This document shows, piece by piece, positions 29,980 through 38,913 of a stretch of DNA of 64,000 bases. The DNA is taken from positions 3,100,001 through 3,164,000 of the forward strand of contig NZ_CP031223.1 of assembly GCF_008973485.1 (NCBI RefSeq). The letters are read 5' to 3'. The notes under the pieces were generated by a model. It ran no database searches and was not told the origin of the DNA. It was given only the letters and a program-made list of their open reading frames with translations. Within the stretch, counting starts at the first letter, position 1; every line of letters begins with the position of its first letter. Both the position numbers and the translations under genes were made by a program. The DNA is from Psychrobacillus glaciei. GTDB taxonomy: Bacteria > Bacillota > Bacilli > Bacillales_A > Planococcaceae.

Positions 29980-30305
29980 ATAAGAAAAATGCAAGCGTCC
30001 TTTAAGTGCATCTTGTCTTCTCTATTTCAAGAGTGCTTTGGACGAAACATTGGCTACACTATTATCAGGAGAATTTTTGTGGATTGAAAAGTAATTGCGT
30101 CACTTCTTAATCCACTTTTTTCGGTAATTTTGTGGCGGATGTTTGTCCGTCGCCTTCTTGAAATATGTAAAGACATAATGCATTAGGTTTGGATAATGAG
30201 AAAATAAATCCTATTTTACTCTTTTAAAAGCGGACGAAGATACAATTTCGTCCGCTCAGCGCTTCTTTATCTATGAATACTATCTATTTTTTTCAGGTTC
30301 CTCTT
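29980..30305. repeat. dispersed repeat family A, copy 4 (with central hairpin)
   Basis: Same block order as the other copies. The central hairpin (30079-30115, arms GTGGATT/AATCCAC) differs in sequence from copy 2 yet still pairs. The 3' hairpin AGCGGACGAA/TTCGTCCGCT is at 30229-30256. Non-coding. Confidence 0.85.
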
Positions 30306-30395
30306 ACCATATTGATAGACAATAGAAAGAACTAGTTCATTATATCGTCTTGAGTTTGCGATAATAGCGTGTGAATTAGCAATATACCCATATAT

Positions 30396-30466
30396 TGGAG
30401 CGTAGCGAAGGAAGCAGCTTGATATTCCCCCCCAAAATGCGTCCGCCTGCAGCGGAAATCAACCTG
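30396..30466. repeat. dispersed repeat family B, short copy 3
   Basis: Contains GGAGCGTAGCGAAGGAAGCAG and GCGTCCGCCTGCAGCGGAAATC, matching the ends of copies 1 and 2, with most of the middle missing. Confidence 0.6.
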
Positions 30467-30504
30467 TCCATATCATAAAAATTTATATACTTTTCCTTAA
30501 TAAG

Positions 30505-30545
30505 AAAAATCTCGATGAGCAAGCGAAAAGCTCATCGAGATTTTT
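30505..30545. terminator. terminator downstream of yuxH
   Basis: A 16-bp perfect stem AAAAATCTCGATGAGC / GCTCATCGAGATTTTT with a nine-base loop lies just past the yuxH stop. Confidence 0.85.
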
Positions 30546-30556
30546 TATTAAAAGCG

Positions 30557-31786
30557 TTAATTTATTATTTCAGCAGCCCAACGACGTGCTTCTAGATAAA
30601 AATTATTTAATACGGCGTGATCAATTTCAAGTATTGCAGCCCCAACTATCATGTCATTCCAACGAACTTCATCACAAGCAATGGCTAGCTCTAAAATAGG
30701 GGTCATTACAGTTTCAGTGCCAGCCAATGTTGCTGCCACTTCATCTGAAAGGGGGAGTTCCTGAAGTAGTTGGTCCATCGAACGATGTAATAATGTATCA
30801 ATTAAAGAAAACATCCCTATGATGAAATATTCAGAAGCATTTGGTAGAAACTTACGTCTTGCTAGTAAATCGCAAAACTTTGCTCGAAATAATGACGCTT
30901 CAATGAGGGCCATGCCATCACCTGAATGGCTTACCTTTGTTTCTCTAAGCAATAAAACATATAACCAGTGACTCAATTCTTCTAAACCAAGCATGAGTAC
31001 TCCTTGCTTAATAGAGCGAACCTTTGACTTCGTGCGAATTGCAGGTGAATTAATCATCTTTAAAACTTTAAAAGAAAGAGATACATCCCGTTCTATTTCA
31101 TCTGCAACCTCCTCGATTGATGCAGATTTATCCTGTAACAAGCTAATGATTCGAAAATATTGTGCCATATTTGTTGGTATTTCAGTTCCTTTAATAATTT
31201 CTGGTTTAGCAAAGAAATAGCCTTGAAAAAGCGTATAGCCTGAAGCTTTAGCCTCATAAAATACCGCTCGTGTTTCCACTTTTTCCGCAAGCAAAACGAC
31301 ATTCGGATAATTTGTTTTTACAATTTGTTCAATTGCTAGTCTTTCTTTTGATGTGCTCGCAAGGAAATCTACTTTAATGAAGTTAACAAGAGAAAATAGC
31401 TCATCATACAAAGTAACATTTTTTTGAAGAACAAAATCATCTAAAGCGATTAAAAAGCCAAGAGATTTAATTACTCTTATTTTTTGAATTAATGAAATCG
31501 TAATCGGAATATCCTCTAATATTTCTACGACTATTCGATCCGTTGGAAATTTCTCAAACACTTCTTTTTCTAATAAATTTTCTGTAAAATTAATAAAACA
31601 TAGTTTTTCTCCCGCTAGTTCATTAATACCTATAGTAAGAAATGAATGTACAAGTACATCTAAAGTAGCAGTATCACCGTCTAGAGCGGCAAAAGAATTT
31701 CTTTGTCCATCTCTATATAATAATTCATATGCAAAAATACGTTCATTTTTAGTAAAAATCGGTTGTCTCGCAACAAAGATGTCCAC
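30557..31786 (-). CDS. yuxH: EAL-HDOD signalling protein (YuxH type)
   Basis: 409 aa. It has an N-terminal EAL-like domain (about 1-190) followed by an HDOD domain (about 200-400). The catalytic EAL motif is replaced by YELLYRD, as in YuxH, and several metal ligands seem lost, so phosphodiesterase activity on cyclic di-GMP is unlikely; a sensing or regulatory role is more probable. The HDOD part shows VSLSFKVLKMINSPA and SIKQGVLMLGLEELSHWL. It is cytosolic with no membrane segment, monocistronic and opposite to the enoyl-CoA hydratase gene. Confidence 0.85.
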   Translation of the reverse strand: MDIFVARQPIFTKNERIFAYELLYRDGQRNSFAALDGDTATLDVLVHSFLTIGINELAGEKLCFINFTENLLEKEVFEKFPTDRIVVEILEDIPITISLIQKIRVIKSLGFLIALDDFVLQKNVTLYDELFSLVNFIKVDFLASTSKERLAIEQIVKTNYPNVVLLAEKVETRAVFYEAKASGYTLFQGYFFAKPEIIKGTEIPTNMAQYFRIISLLQDKSASIEEVADEIERDVSLSFKVLKMINSPAIRTKSKVRSIKQGVLMLGLEELSHWLYVLLLRETKVSHSGDGMALIEASLFRAKFCDLLARRKFLPNASEYFIIGMFSLIDTLLHRSMDQLLQELPLSDEVAATLAGTETVMTPILELAIACDEVRWNDMIVGAAILEIDHAVLNNFYLEARRWAAEIIN

Positions 31787-31944
31787 GTAAATTCCTCAAA
31801 TCTTTAAAATTTCAATAACATAATTGTACCAAACTGGAAAAGGAAAATCGACCTATTATGAATCCATTGCCTATAGATGACAGACTAGTAATAAAATGAT
31901 ATGTTTTGTAAGGGGAAGTAATTGTATTTTTAGGGGGATAAGAA

Positions 31945-32721
31945 ATGAAATCGATTTATTATGAACAGCATGGAAATTTGGCATATGTAACACTAAATAG
32001 ACCTGATGCGCTAAATGCATTTAATTACGAGATGCTTCGAGAGCTAGGCGATATTACAGAATCTATCCGCATAAATCCAGATATCCGTGTCGTAATTTTC
32101 ACTGGAGCTGGAGAAAAATCGTTTAGTGTGGGAGCAGACTTAAAAGAACGAAAAAATTTAACAGATCAACAAGTAAAACGAAATATTTATAAAATTGGAG
32201 AAGTATTCTCAGCAATTGAAAATCTACCACAACCAACGATTGCTATGCTAAATGGCTACGCATTTGGTGGGGGTACAGAGCTTGCACTTGCATGTGATTT
32301 CCGAATTGCAGCAGATGATATTCAACTAGGATTAACCGAAACAAGTTTAGCCATTATACCAGGCGCGGGGGGAACGCAACGTCTACCGCGCCTTATCGGA
32401 GAAGCAAAAGCACTAGAGCTAATTTTAACTGCCAAAAGACTAAAAGCAGAAGAAGCATTAGCTTACGGATTAGTTACTAAAGTTACCTCTCGTGAAACAC
32501 TAATAACAGAAACAGACAGCTTCGCAGCGCTGATGCTTGCCAATGGACCAATCGCACTTCAACAAGCAAAGTTTGCGATCAAACACGGCATGAATGTAGA
32601 TTTACATACAGGGTTAAACATTGAACGTAAAGCCTACGAAATCACTATTCCAACAGAAGATCGAATAGAAGCTTTAAATGCATTTAGTGAAAAAAGAAAA
32701 CCAGTTTTTAAAGGGAAATAA
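31945..32721 (+). CDS. enoyl-CoA hydratase/isomerase family protein
   Basis: 258 aa crotonase-fold enzyme. The oxyanion-hole segments are SVGADLKER and GYAFGGGTELALACDFRIAA; the two catalytic glutamates expected of a hydratase are plausible at LGLTETSLAIIPGAGG. It most resembles the methylglutaconyl-CoA/enoyl-CoA hydratase branch (YngF-like) used in leucine or fatty acid breakdown. The start follows AGGGGG. No other beta-oxidation gene is next to it, so the substrate is open. Confidence 0.88.
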   Translation: MKSIYYEQHGNLAYVTLNRPDALNAFNYEMLRELGDITESIRINPDIRVVIFTGAGEKSFSVGADLKERKNLTDQQVKRNIYKIGEVFSAIENLPQPTIAMLNGYAFGGGTELALACDFRIAADDIQLGLTETSLAIIPGAGGTQRLPRLIGEAKALELILTAKRLKAEEALAYGLVTKVTSRETLITETDSFAALMLANGPIALQQAKFAIKHGMNVDLHTGLNIERKAYEITIPTEDRIEALNAFSEKRKPVFKGK

Positions 32722-32729
32722 TAAGAGGA

Positions 32730-32880
32730 GTCCAAATCCTTTTAACATAGGAAATTTTAGGAGTGCGAAGTGACTATGTCACTTCACACTCCTTTATTTA
32801 TTTCGATAATTTTGTGGCGGATATTTGTTCGTTTTCCTATTGGAAAGTGAGCGAAATGGTGCATATAGTACCCATTGAAA
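32730..32880. repeat. dispersed repeat family A, partial copy 5
   Basis: Retains the central hairpin (32759-32793: AGGAGTGCGAAGTGAC, loop TAT, GTCACTTCACACTCCT with one mismatch) and TTTGTGGCGGATATTTGTTCG. The 5' and 3' parts are diverged or missing. The hairpin may also terminate the enoyl-CoA hydratase transcript. Confidence 0.7.
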
Positions 32881-32934
32881 CATACCCGTTTAGAGTAAAA
32901 AGCCATAAAAACCATCTAAAGCCTACTTGATAAG

Positions 32935-33125
32935 TGGATATGTGGTGCTCGGGCATTCAGACTAGGTTAAGTGGTACTTAATCTGGTATGTGGTACTCAG
33001 ACTAGCTTATGTGGTGCTCAATCTGGTATGTGGCACTCAGACTTGGTTATTTGGTATTCAATTCAAGTTATGTGGTACTCAGACTAGCTTATGTGGTACT
33101 TGGGCTAGGTTATGCGGTATCTAAA
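32935..33125. repeat. minisatellite of about 21-bp TATGTGGTACTCAGACTAGCT units
   Basis: About nine contiguous diverged units of 19-21 bp on the pattern TATGTGGTACTCAGACTAGCT. Examples: TATGTGGTGCTCAATCTGG, TATGTGGCACTCAGACTTGGT, TATTTGGTATTCAATTCAAGT, TATGTGGTACTTGGGCTAGGT. Non-coding, between the hydratase and the FAD oxidase genes. Confidence 0.85.
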
Positions 33126-33193
33126 ATCTTATCTTTCGAAATATTATTTTAAATAGTAAAATCTAGATAAAGTTAAAAAAGGAGGCGAGACTA

Positions 33194-34624
33194 ATTTTCA
33201 AAAATCGCTATTTTGCTATTATTTTATATGCTGTCTTATTAATTTGCTCCTTTAAACTATTTCAATTTCAATTGTCCCACCCAATCGTAGAGGATTATGG
33301 GCGGCTTTTACCTATTAAGATGATGGCTGTGAAATCAAGCGATGATGAGGAAAATCTCCGTAAAATTATTGAACAAGCGAATATTCATGATGATCCAATT
33401 TCTATTGCAGGAATGCAGCATAGTCAAGGAGGTCAAACCCTCTATCCAAATGGCATCCTACTCGACATGAAAAACTATAATAAAATTCTAGCATTAGATA
33501 AAGAGAATAAACTCATCACTGTACAAAGTGGAGTAACTTGGGCTGCCATCCAATCCTATATCAACCCATATGGACTCGCTTTAATGGTTAGTCAATCCCA
33601 AAATATTTTCACAGTCGGTGGGTCGTTAAGTGTGAATGTGCACGGCCGCGACATTCGAAATACTTCTTTGATTGAATCCGTAGCATCATTTAGATTACTT
33701 AATGCAGAAGGGAATATTATTCATGTCAGTCGTGAAGAGAATTCTGAGCTCTTTCGGTTGGTAATTGGGGGTTACGGGTTATTCGGTGTAATTCTTGATG
33801 TAACATTGCAATTGACGGTTGATGAACTCTATCAAGTTCAAACAAAATCGCTAGCTTACGATGAATATAGTTCTTATTTCGCTACTAATGTCCTTGGAAA
33901 GGATACTGTAAAAATGCATCTGGCAAGAATTTCAGTTGCACCAGATAACTATTTGACGGATATGTATATAACGAACTATTTCACCACTGACCAATCAGTG
34001 CTAAATAAACACTCTACATTAAAACGGGAGAGCATCATCGCTGTCCCAAAATTCTTTCTTGGTCTTTCTCGTATCAATGATTGGGGAAAGAATATGTTTT
34101 GGAAAACACAAGAAACATACAATAAGAAGATTGATGGCTCTTATATTTCAAGAAATAATGTGATGCGCTCGGAATCAGCCTTTATGGAATATGACAGTAC
34201 GAGTAAAACGGAAATATTGCAAGAATATTTCGTACCAATAGATGAGTTTACCAACTACATAGATGACTTAAGAGAAATGCTCCAAAAAGAAAAAGATTTT
34301 AATTTGCTGAACATTACCATTCGATATGTGAATAAGAATGATGAAGCAATCCTTTCTTATGCAAAAGAAGACATGTTTGCCCTCGTTTTGCTTATAAATC
34401 AAGGAACTAGTAAAGACAGTATCGAAGAAACAGGTCAAGTCATTCGGAAAATGATTGATATTACGTTAGCTCATGATGGAAGCTATTATCTTCCCTACTA
34501 TAACTACCCTACAAAAGAACAGTTGGAAGAGGCATATCCTAGAGCAGAAGAATTCTTTGAAATGAAGGAAAAATATGATCCTAATCACCGGTTCATGAAT
34601 CTTTTCTATGAGGAGTATCATTGA
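33194..34624 (+). CDS. membrane-anchored FAD-dependent oxidase (FAD_binding_4)
   Basis: About 476 aa if it starts at the ATT codon at 33194, 8 nt after AAAAGGAGG. The next possible start is TTG at 33272 without a ribosome binding site. The upstream part encodes a basic start and a hydrophobic stretch (FKNRYFAIILYAVLLICSF), a signal anchor the protein would otherwise lack. The FAD domain is clear: PISIAGMQHSQGG, VQSGVTWAAI, NIFTVGGSLSVNVHGRD and GGYGLFGVILDV. The C-terminus KYDPNHRFMNLF is typical. The electron donor is unknown. It overlaps the MFS gene downstream. Confidence 0.8.
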   Translation: MFKNRYFAIILYAVLLICSFKLFQFQLSHPIVEDYGRLLPIKMMAVKSSDDEENLRKIIEQANIHDDPISIAGMQHSQGGQTLYPNGILLDMKNYNKILALDKENKLITVQSGVTWAAIQSYINPYGLALMVSQSQNIFTVGGSLSVNVHGRDIRNTSLIESVASFRLLNAEGNIIHVSREENSELFRLVIGGYGLFGVILDVTLQLTVDELYQVQTKSLAYDEYSSYFATNVLGKDTVKMHLARISVAPDNYLTDMYITNYFTTDQSVLNKHSTLKRESIIAVPKFFLGLSRINDWGKNMFWKTQETYNKKIDGSYISRNNVMRSESAFMEYDSTSKTEILQEYFVPIDEFTNYIDDLREMLQKEKDFNLLNITIRYVNKNDEAILSYAKEDMFALVLLINQGTSKDSIEETGQVIRKMIDITLAHDGSYYLPYYNYPTKEQLEEAYPRAEEFFEMKEKYDPNHRFMNLFYEEYH

Positions 34625-35163
34625 TGAATTACAGAAGATTTATTGTCTATCAAAGTACTATAGGAATGGCGGCAAGTATGATTTTTCCGTTCTATGTGTT
34701 GCTGTTAAAAAATGTTGGGAGCAGCTATTCACAGTTCGGATGGGCATACGGAATATTTGCACTGACTGCTGCATTAAGTTACCCAATGATTGGCAAGCTT
34801 GCTGATAAAACCGGAGATAAAATTCTATTGATCCTTTATTCTTGGGGTATGGCACTAATTTTACTAGTCTTCCCTCTTGCCTTTGAAATCTGGCATGTTT
34901 ATGTCCTTCAAGTAGTAATGGGATTACTAGGTGCCGTTCAGAAAAATTCCGAAAAAACAGTTCTAGCTCGTACAGTCAATAAAGAGACGGCAGGCAAAGA
35001 AATTGGTCGCTATCATATTTGGACATCGGTTGGTGCAGCTTTAGCGGTTATAGTTACGGGGTATTTAGTTGATTTTCTGACGATTGGGAGCATTTTTTAT
35101 GTAGCTTCTATTGTATTTGCTTGGAGTGGGGTTTATATGATGAATATGAAATCAACAGGATAA
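34624..35163 (+). CDS. half-size MFS-type membrane protein
   Basis: 179 aa with six hydrophobic segments and the MFS loop motif GKLADKTGDK between helices 2 and 3. Ordinary MFS carriers have 12 helices and about 400 aa, so this is either a genuine half-transporter that dimerises or a truncated gene; I see no remainder downstream, where a hairpin follows at once. The ATG overlaps the stop of the FAD oxidase and has GAGGAG ahead, so the two are co-translated. Confidence 0.75.
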   Translation: MNYRRFIVYQSTIGMAASMIFPFYVLLLKNVGSSYSQFGWAYGIFALTAALSYPMIGKLADKTGDKILLILYSWGMALILLVFPLAFEIWHVYVLQVVMGLLGAVQKNSEKTVLARTVNKETAGKEIGRYHIWTSVGAALAVIVTGYLVDFLTIGSIFYVASIVFAWSGVYMMNMKSTG

Positions 35164-35213
35164 ATAAAAATGCTCTTCCAACCTTTGTAACTGTAAGATA
35201 GGTTGGAAGAGCA
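35164..35213 (-). terminator. terminator of the CcdC-like gene
   Basis: TGCTCTTCCAACCT and AGGTTGGAAGAGCA form a 14-bp stem; TTTTTATTTA follows on the minus strand. It may also stop the plus-strand MFS transcript. Confidence 0.75.
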
Positions 35214-35223
35214 CCAATATTTC

Positions 35224-35697
35224 TTAGTACTTATAAGATGCTTTATATACTTTACGAAATTTAAGAAATGAGATTAGTCTCCAAGGAATTATATAACTGA
35301 TTGCAACAATCATAAATAGTGCCATTACGTTGCTAGGATCTATTTCGTTTAAGTATCTTCTAAGAATAAAACGAATTGCTAAGATTATAATGAAAGCAAC
35401 AAAAAATGAAATATTTTTCTTTGCATATATGCATTGATCTTCCCTAATTTCAAATTGTGTTGTCCAAATCAATGGGATAGAAAGAATCATGCCAACTAAT
35501 ATAGCAATGCTGCTCCATATCCATGTTACATGCATATTAGGGCTGAATAATAAACCTAATGCTGGAAAAAAGTATAGAATGGGAAGTAATATTCTCTTTC
35601 CATTACCCTTGATAGGACGGTACATGCTTCTACCTTTTCTCCATAAAACAAGAATTGCAATAATAATTATTAATCCATAAAATGAACTTGTATCCAT
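35224..35697 (-). CDS. CcdC-like membrane protein (DUF1453 type)
   Basis: 157 aa with about five membrane helices. The segment SMYRPIKGNGKRILLPI resembles the CcdC family of Bacillus, associated with cytochrome c maturation, though a direct role has never been clear. The ATG follows AAGGAGGGG. It is monocistronic with its own terminator and is not next to other cytochrome genes. Confidence 0.65.
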   Translation of the reverse strand: MDTSSFYGLIIIIAILVLWRKGRSMYRPIKGNGKRILLPILYFFPALGLLFSPNMHVTWIWSSIAILVGMILSIPLIWTTQFEIREDQCIYAKKNISFFVAFIIILAIRFILRRYLNEIDPSNVMALFMIVAISYIIPWRLISFLKFRKVYKASYKY

Positions 35698-35864
35698 ATG
35701 CCCCTCCTTCTATTATTAAGAACACTACATTAGCACTTTAAATAGTCATAATAAGTAAGACCGCAACATTATATGCGCAATCCAAGAAAATTATCCGCCA
35801 CATCCCTCTCACAACATCAATTGTATTATTTGTCGCATTACTAAGATATTTTATTTGTTCCTCA

Positions 35865-36662
35865 TCATTTTGCAGCTATTAATGTATATAATCCAGGTAT
35901 ATTATTTTCTACCCCTTCAGGTGAATTTGCAGGAAATGCCCACTTAACTCCTGCTTCTTCATCAAGATAACTTATATTAAGCCCGGAACATGAAATAGCT
36001 GTAACAATTTCACCTAAAGTCCATCTTCGAATATTCACTTTACTCAAAGCGGCTCTCTCTTCCTCTGGTAGCAAGATGCTATAAGCTACATCCTCTTCCA
36101 CCACTTCTTTACTAAAATAATCTCCATTTGCGATCATTTTATTTCCTTCAACATGCACTAATTTTGAAACGATAGGATGATAATCTCTTAAAATAAATTG
36201 ACCGCCTGGCTTAAGTGAATCGTAAACCACTCTAAATAGAGGAAGTAAATCGACGAAGTAATGCAATACACCAAGTTCTAATATCACGCAATCAAAATCC
36301 GCTATTCCTTCATTTTTCGGAACTTCTAAAATATCTGAAACTATGTACTTGATATTTACAAGCGCTTCTTTTGCTAGCTCCATCGCATATTTTCGATTAT
36401 CTTCCGATATATCCACTACCGTAACATCTGCTCCTAATAGCGCAAAAGATACCGCTTTATTCCCTTTTGAACCTAAGAAATTAGCAATTTTTTTACCATT
36501 AACATCGCCTATGAGATTCAAATAGTCAGATACAGCATCCTCTGGTTTTTCCATTAACTTTTCAGCATATTCTTTAGGTGAGCCATGTCGATTAGTCCAA
36601 GCTTGATAAGCAGATTGATTCCACCCTATTTGATTTACCCGACTAAGTGTTTTTTGTTCCAT
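35865..36662 (-). CDS. class I SAM-dependent methyltransferase
   Basis: 265 aa, starting at the ATG at 36662 right after AGGAGGTGG. The SAM-binding core shows KKIANFLGSKGNKAVSFALLGADVTVVDISEDN (motif I variant with FLGSKG in place of the usual GxGxG) and DCVILELGVLHYF. The substrate cannot be read; a small molecule is likely. The start region overlaps the 3' end of the phosphatase gene by 20 bp. Confidence 0.85.
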   Translation of the reverse strand: MEQKTLSRVNQIGWNQSAYQAWTNRHGSPKEYAEKLMEKPEDAVSDYLNLIGDVNGKKIANFLGSKGNKAVSFALLGADVTVVDISEDNRKYAMELAKEALVNIKYIVSDILEVPKNEGIADFDCVILELGVLHYFVDLLPLFRVVYDSLKPGGQFILRDYHPIVSKLVHVEGNKMIANGDYFSKEVVEEDVAYSILLPEEERAALSKVNIRRWTLGEIVTAISCSGLNISYLDEEAGVKWAFPANSPEGVENNIPGLYTLIAAK

Positions 36663-37212
36663 TACTCCACCTCCTAACCTCATTTTTACCGAGATTATAT
36701 ACTTTATATTTACCATTATTTGAGGAAAATCTTAGTATATTTTTATCTTTTGGTATACCTTCAAAATAAGCACCAATACAGCCAGTTGTACATTTGTGTC
36801 CAGATATTAAAATGTTTAGTTGTCTTTTGCCATAGTCAGCTTCTAGTTCCTTCATGAAGAGAAAAACCCTCTTTATATAGCTATGGATGTCTTCAACGCT
36901 CTTATAAACACTAGAATCAGGAACTACTCCATCCATTTTTACTTCTGCTTTTTTTAATCGATCAGCTTCTCCTAAATCAAATACATCCAGTCTAGTATCG
37001 ATTATTACTTTTATACCCGTTACTAGCTTTGCTGTTTGAATAGCTCTTTCTTGTGGGGAAGAAAAAACATAATCGAATTTTATGTTTTGAAGTTCGTCTC
37101 TTAATAGTTCCGCTTGTTCTATGCCATACACATTTAATGGCAAGCCTAATCTTCCTTGCATTCTTCCTTCTTTATTCAAATCAGTTTGTCCATGCCTAAC
37201 TACGTAAATCAA
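36643..37212 (-). CDS. histidine phosphatase family protein
   Basis: 189 aa when started at the TTG at 37212, behind AGGGGTG, giving the usual start IYVVRHGQTDLN. The RHG motif carries the phosphorylated His; the second His is in ISGHKCTTG. It is a broad-specificity phosphatase or phosphoglycerate mutase homologue. The frame runs 17 codons further upstream to an ATG, so that start cannot be excluded. Confidence 0.85.
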   Translation of the reverse strand: MIYVVRHGQTDLNKEGRMQGRLGLPLNVYGIEQAELLRDELQNIKFDYVFSSPQERAIQTAKLVTGIKVIIDTRLDVFDLGEADRLKKAEVKMDGVVPDSSVYKSVEDIHSYIKRVFLFMKELEADYGKRQLNILISGHKCTTGCIGAYFEGIPKDKNILRFSSNNGKYKVYNLGKNEVRRWSNGTKNT

Positions 37213-37263
37213 TTTTTCACCCCTAATCCAAGACTGATATAATTTGGTTAAATTCAGCATCAT

Positions 37264-37743
37264 TTACAGCAACCGTTTCTGGAACATCATTATATTAAAC
37301 AATTTAAGTAGCGCAATAACTATTAGTAAAATGCCCATTAAAAGAAAACAATTGAAAAAAGATTTCAAACCAATAGTTGGTGAACTTGGTACAAGAACAC
37401 TTAATACTATAAATAAAACGCCAATACAAGAAAGGAAATAGGGAAACTTCTTACCTTTACGTTTAAGTAGAGCATATCCTAGAAGGATTATAATGTACGT
37501 ACTACTGAGTAACATAAGTAAAGGAAATGAAGAAGCAAATTTAGCAGCATATACAAAATAATCAATTATTAAAATGTCGGTTCCTTGCTTCACCGGACCA
37601 TGTACCATCTCTGAAAAAATAGCAGTATATTTCCATTCCCATGGAGTATGTACTATTTCACTTCCTTCATACCACGCAACAAGAGTCGAAAATACCAAAA
37701 ACATGCAAGCTACACTTAATTGTAGAATAATCTTAAAAGACAT
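37264..37743 (-). CDS. membrane protein, possibly DUF4306 (YjdJ-like)
   Basis: 159 aa, four membrane helices. The extracellular loop after helix 1 contains TLVAWYEGSEIVHTPWEWKYTAIFS, a pattern I associate with the YjdJ/DUF4306 group. Function unknown. GGTG precedes the ATG. It lies 50 bp upstream of the phosphatase gene on the same strand. Confidence 0.65.
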   Translation of the reverse strand: MSFKIILQLSVACMFLVFSTLVAWYEGSEIVHTPWEWKYTAIFSEMVHGPVKQGTDILIIDYFVYAAKFASSFPLLMLLSSTYIIILLGYALLKRKGKKFPYFLSCIGVLFIVLSVLVPSSPTIGLKSFFNCFLLMGILLIVIALLKLFNIMMFQKRLL

Positions 37744-37848
37744 TTTTTCACCTCCACTATATTGTACTAAATTGCCAGTTAGTCGAATGACAATAAGTGT
37801 ATCATTTATTCATTTGGTTAAAAATTACCCCAATGATTAGAAATTGTT

Positions 37849-38256
37849 TTACTTCTTCAAAATATCTAAGATGCAGTAACCTAGTACAATTCCTGCTGCT
37901 ACAGTGAATGGAGTACTAATAGTCATACCAACATAATCTGCAAACAAAAATTGTTCTCCGAATGAAGTATAAGTCCAAATTGGAGAAGTCGCGATATATA
38001 GAGATGGTGTACCGATAGCTAATAATTTTACCCAATCGAATGTCCATTTTTTCTGTTGCTGAATGTCTTTGACCAATGCAGGTAGTTTAAATAACATCCC
38101 AATAATTATAGGAAACACAAAATTGAATATAAATATTCTTTTGTAATCAAACGTTTCTTCTGCATTGGATTTTAAATTCATATAGTACACGCTACTTAAG
38201 TAGCAGATAAAACCAATAAATATGGTCCAACCAAAATAATACATAAATCGCTTCAT
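37849..38256 (-). CDS. hypothetical membrane protein
   Basis: 135 aa with four predicted membrane helices and a basic cytosolic loop near KDIQQQKKW. The ATG at 38256 follows AAGGATG. I do not recognise the family. It stands between the YjdJ-like and Nudix genes on the same strand with gaps of about 40-100 bp. Confidence 0.65.
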   Translation of the reverse strand: MKRFMYYFGWTIFIGFICYLSSVYYMNLKSNAEETFDYKRIFIFNFVFPIIIGMLFKLPALVKDIQQQKKWTFDWVKLLAIGTPSLYIATSPIWTYTSFGEQFLFADYVGMTISTPFTVAAGIVLGYCILDILKK

Positions 38257-38298
38257 CAAAAATCATCCTTCCAAATGGATTACAAGTTCAGATAATAA

Positions 38299-38799
38299 TT
38301 AATTTATATCCCCAACAAAAGATGTAGCTTTTCCACTTACAAAAAAAGAAATTAAATGTGTTCTCAAAGCTTGAGGATATAGCTTATAATCTAACAACTC
38401 GGTAATTGGTAGCCATTCCGTTCCTATTTGGCCCTTGTCTGGACTATCTCCATCATTAAAAGTGTCTTGATTAACATTACATAAAAACATAAATTCAGTC
38501 TGATGAGCATGAGAATGATATGCAGCAAGTTCATGATTTTCCCCAATATATTCACGCACAAATATCAATTCTCCAATTTCCACTTCCGCTCCTAGCTCTT
38601 CTCTACACTCTAGTGCTTGATGAAGATTTTCACCATGCTTTTGACCACCACCAGGTAGAATATAATATGTTCCACCATTTTCATGTAATTTAATAGTTAA
38701 TAATTTGCCGTCTTTTACTATAACTGCTTTTGCTGAATTTCTTATTCCCATTTTAAATACTTTAACGATAACTTTTTGTGCTAGATTTTTTATGGTCAT
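38299..38799 (-). CDS. Nudix family protein with shortened Nudix box
   Basis: 166 aa. The overall fold and motifs GIRNSAKAVIVKDGKLL and ILPGGGQKHGENLHQAL are those of a Nudix hydrolase. The box then reads ECREELGAEV, two residues shorter than the canonical G-x5-E-x7-RE-x2-EE-x-G spacing: the RE pair is displaced or lost while the EE pair remains. Activity is therefore uncertain. Start at ATG 38799; GGTGAG lies 9 nt upstream. Confidence 0.8.
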   Translation of the reverse strand: MTIKNLAQKVIVKVFKMGIRNSAKAVIVKDGKLLTIKLHENGGTYYILPGGGQKHGENLHQALECREELGAEVEIGELIFVREYIGENHELAAYHSHAHQTEFMFLCNVNQDTFNDGDSPDKGQIGTEWLPITELLDYKLYPQALRTHLISFFVSGKATSFVGDIN

Positions 38800-38913
38800 T
38801 TAAAATACTCACCAATCAATATCAATTAATCATCCAGCTTACCTACTTATCTATTCTCCAACATTATCCAAAATTCCTTCATCTTGTGATAAGCTTGACT
38901 AGAGGTGAAACGA

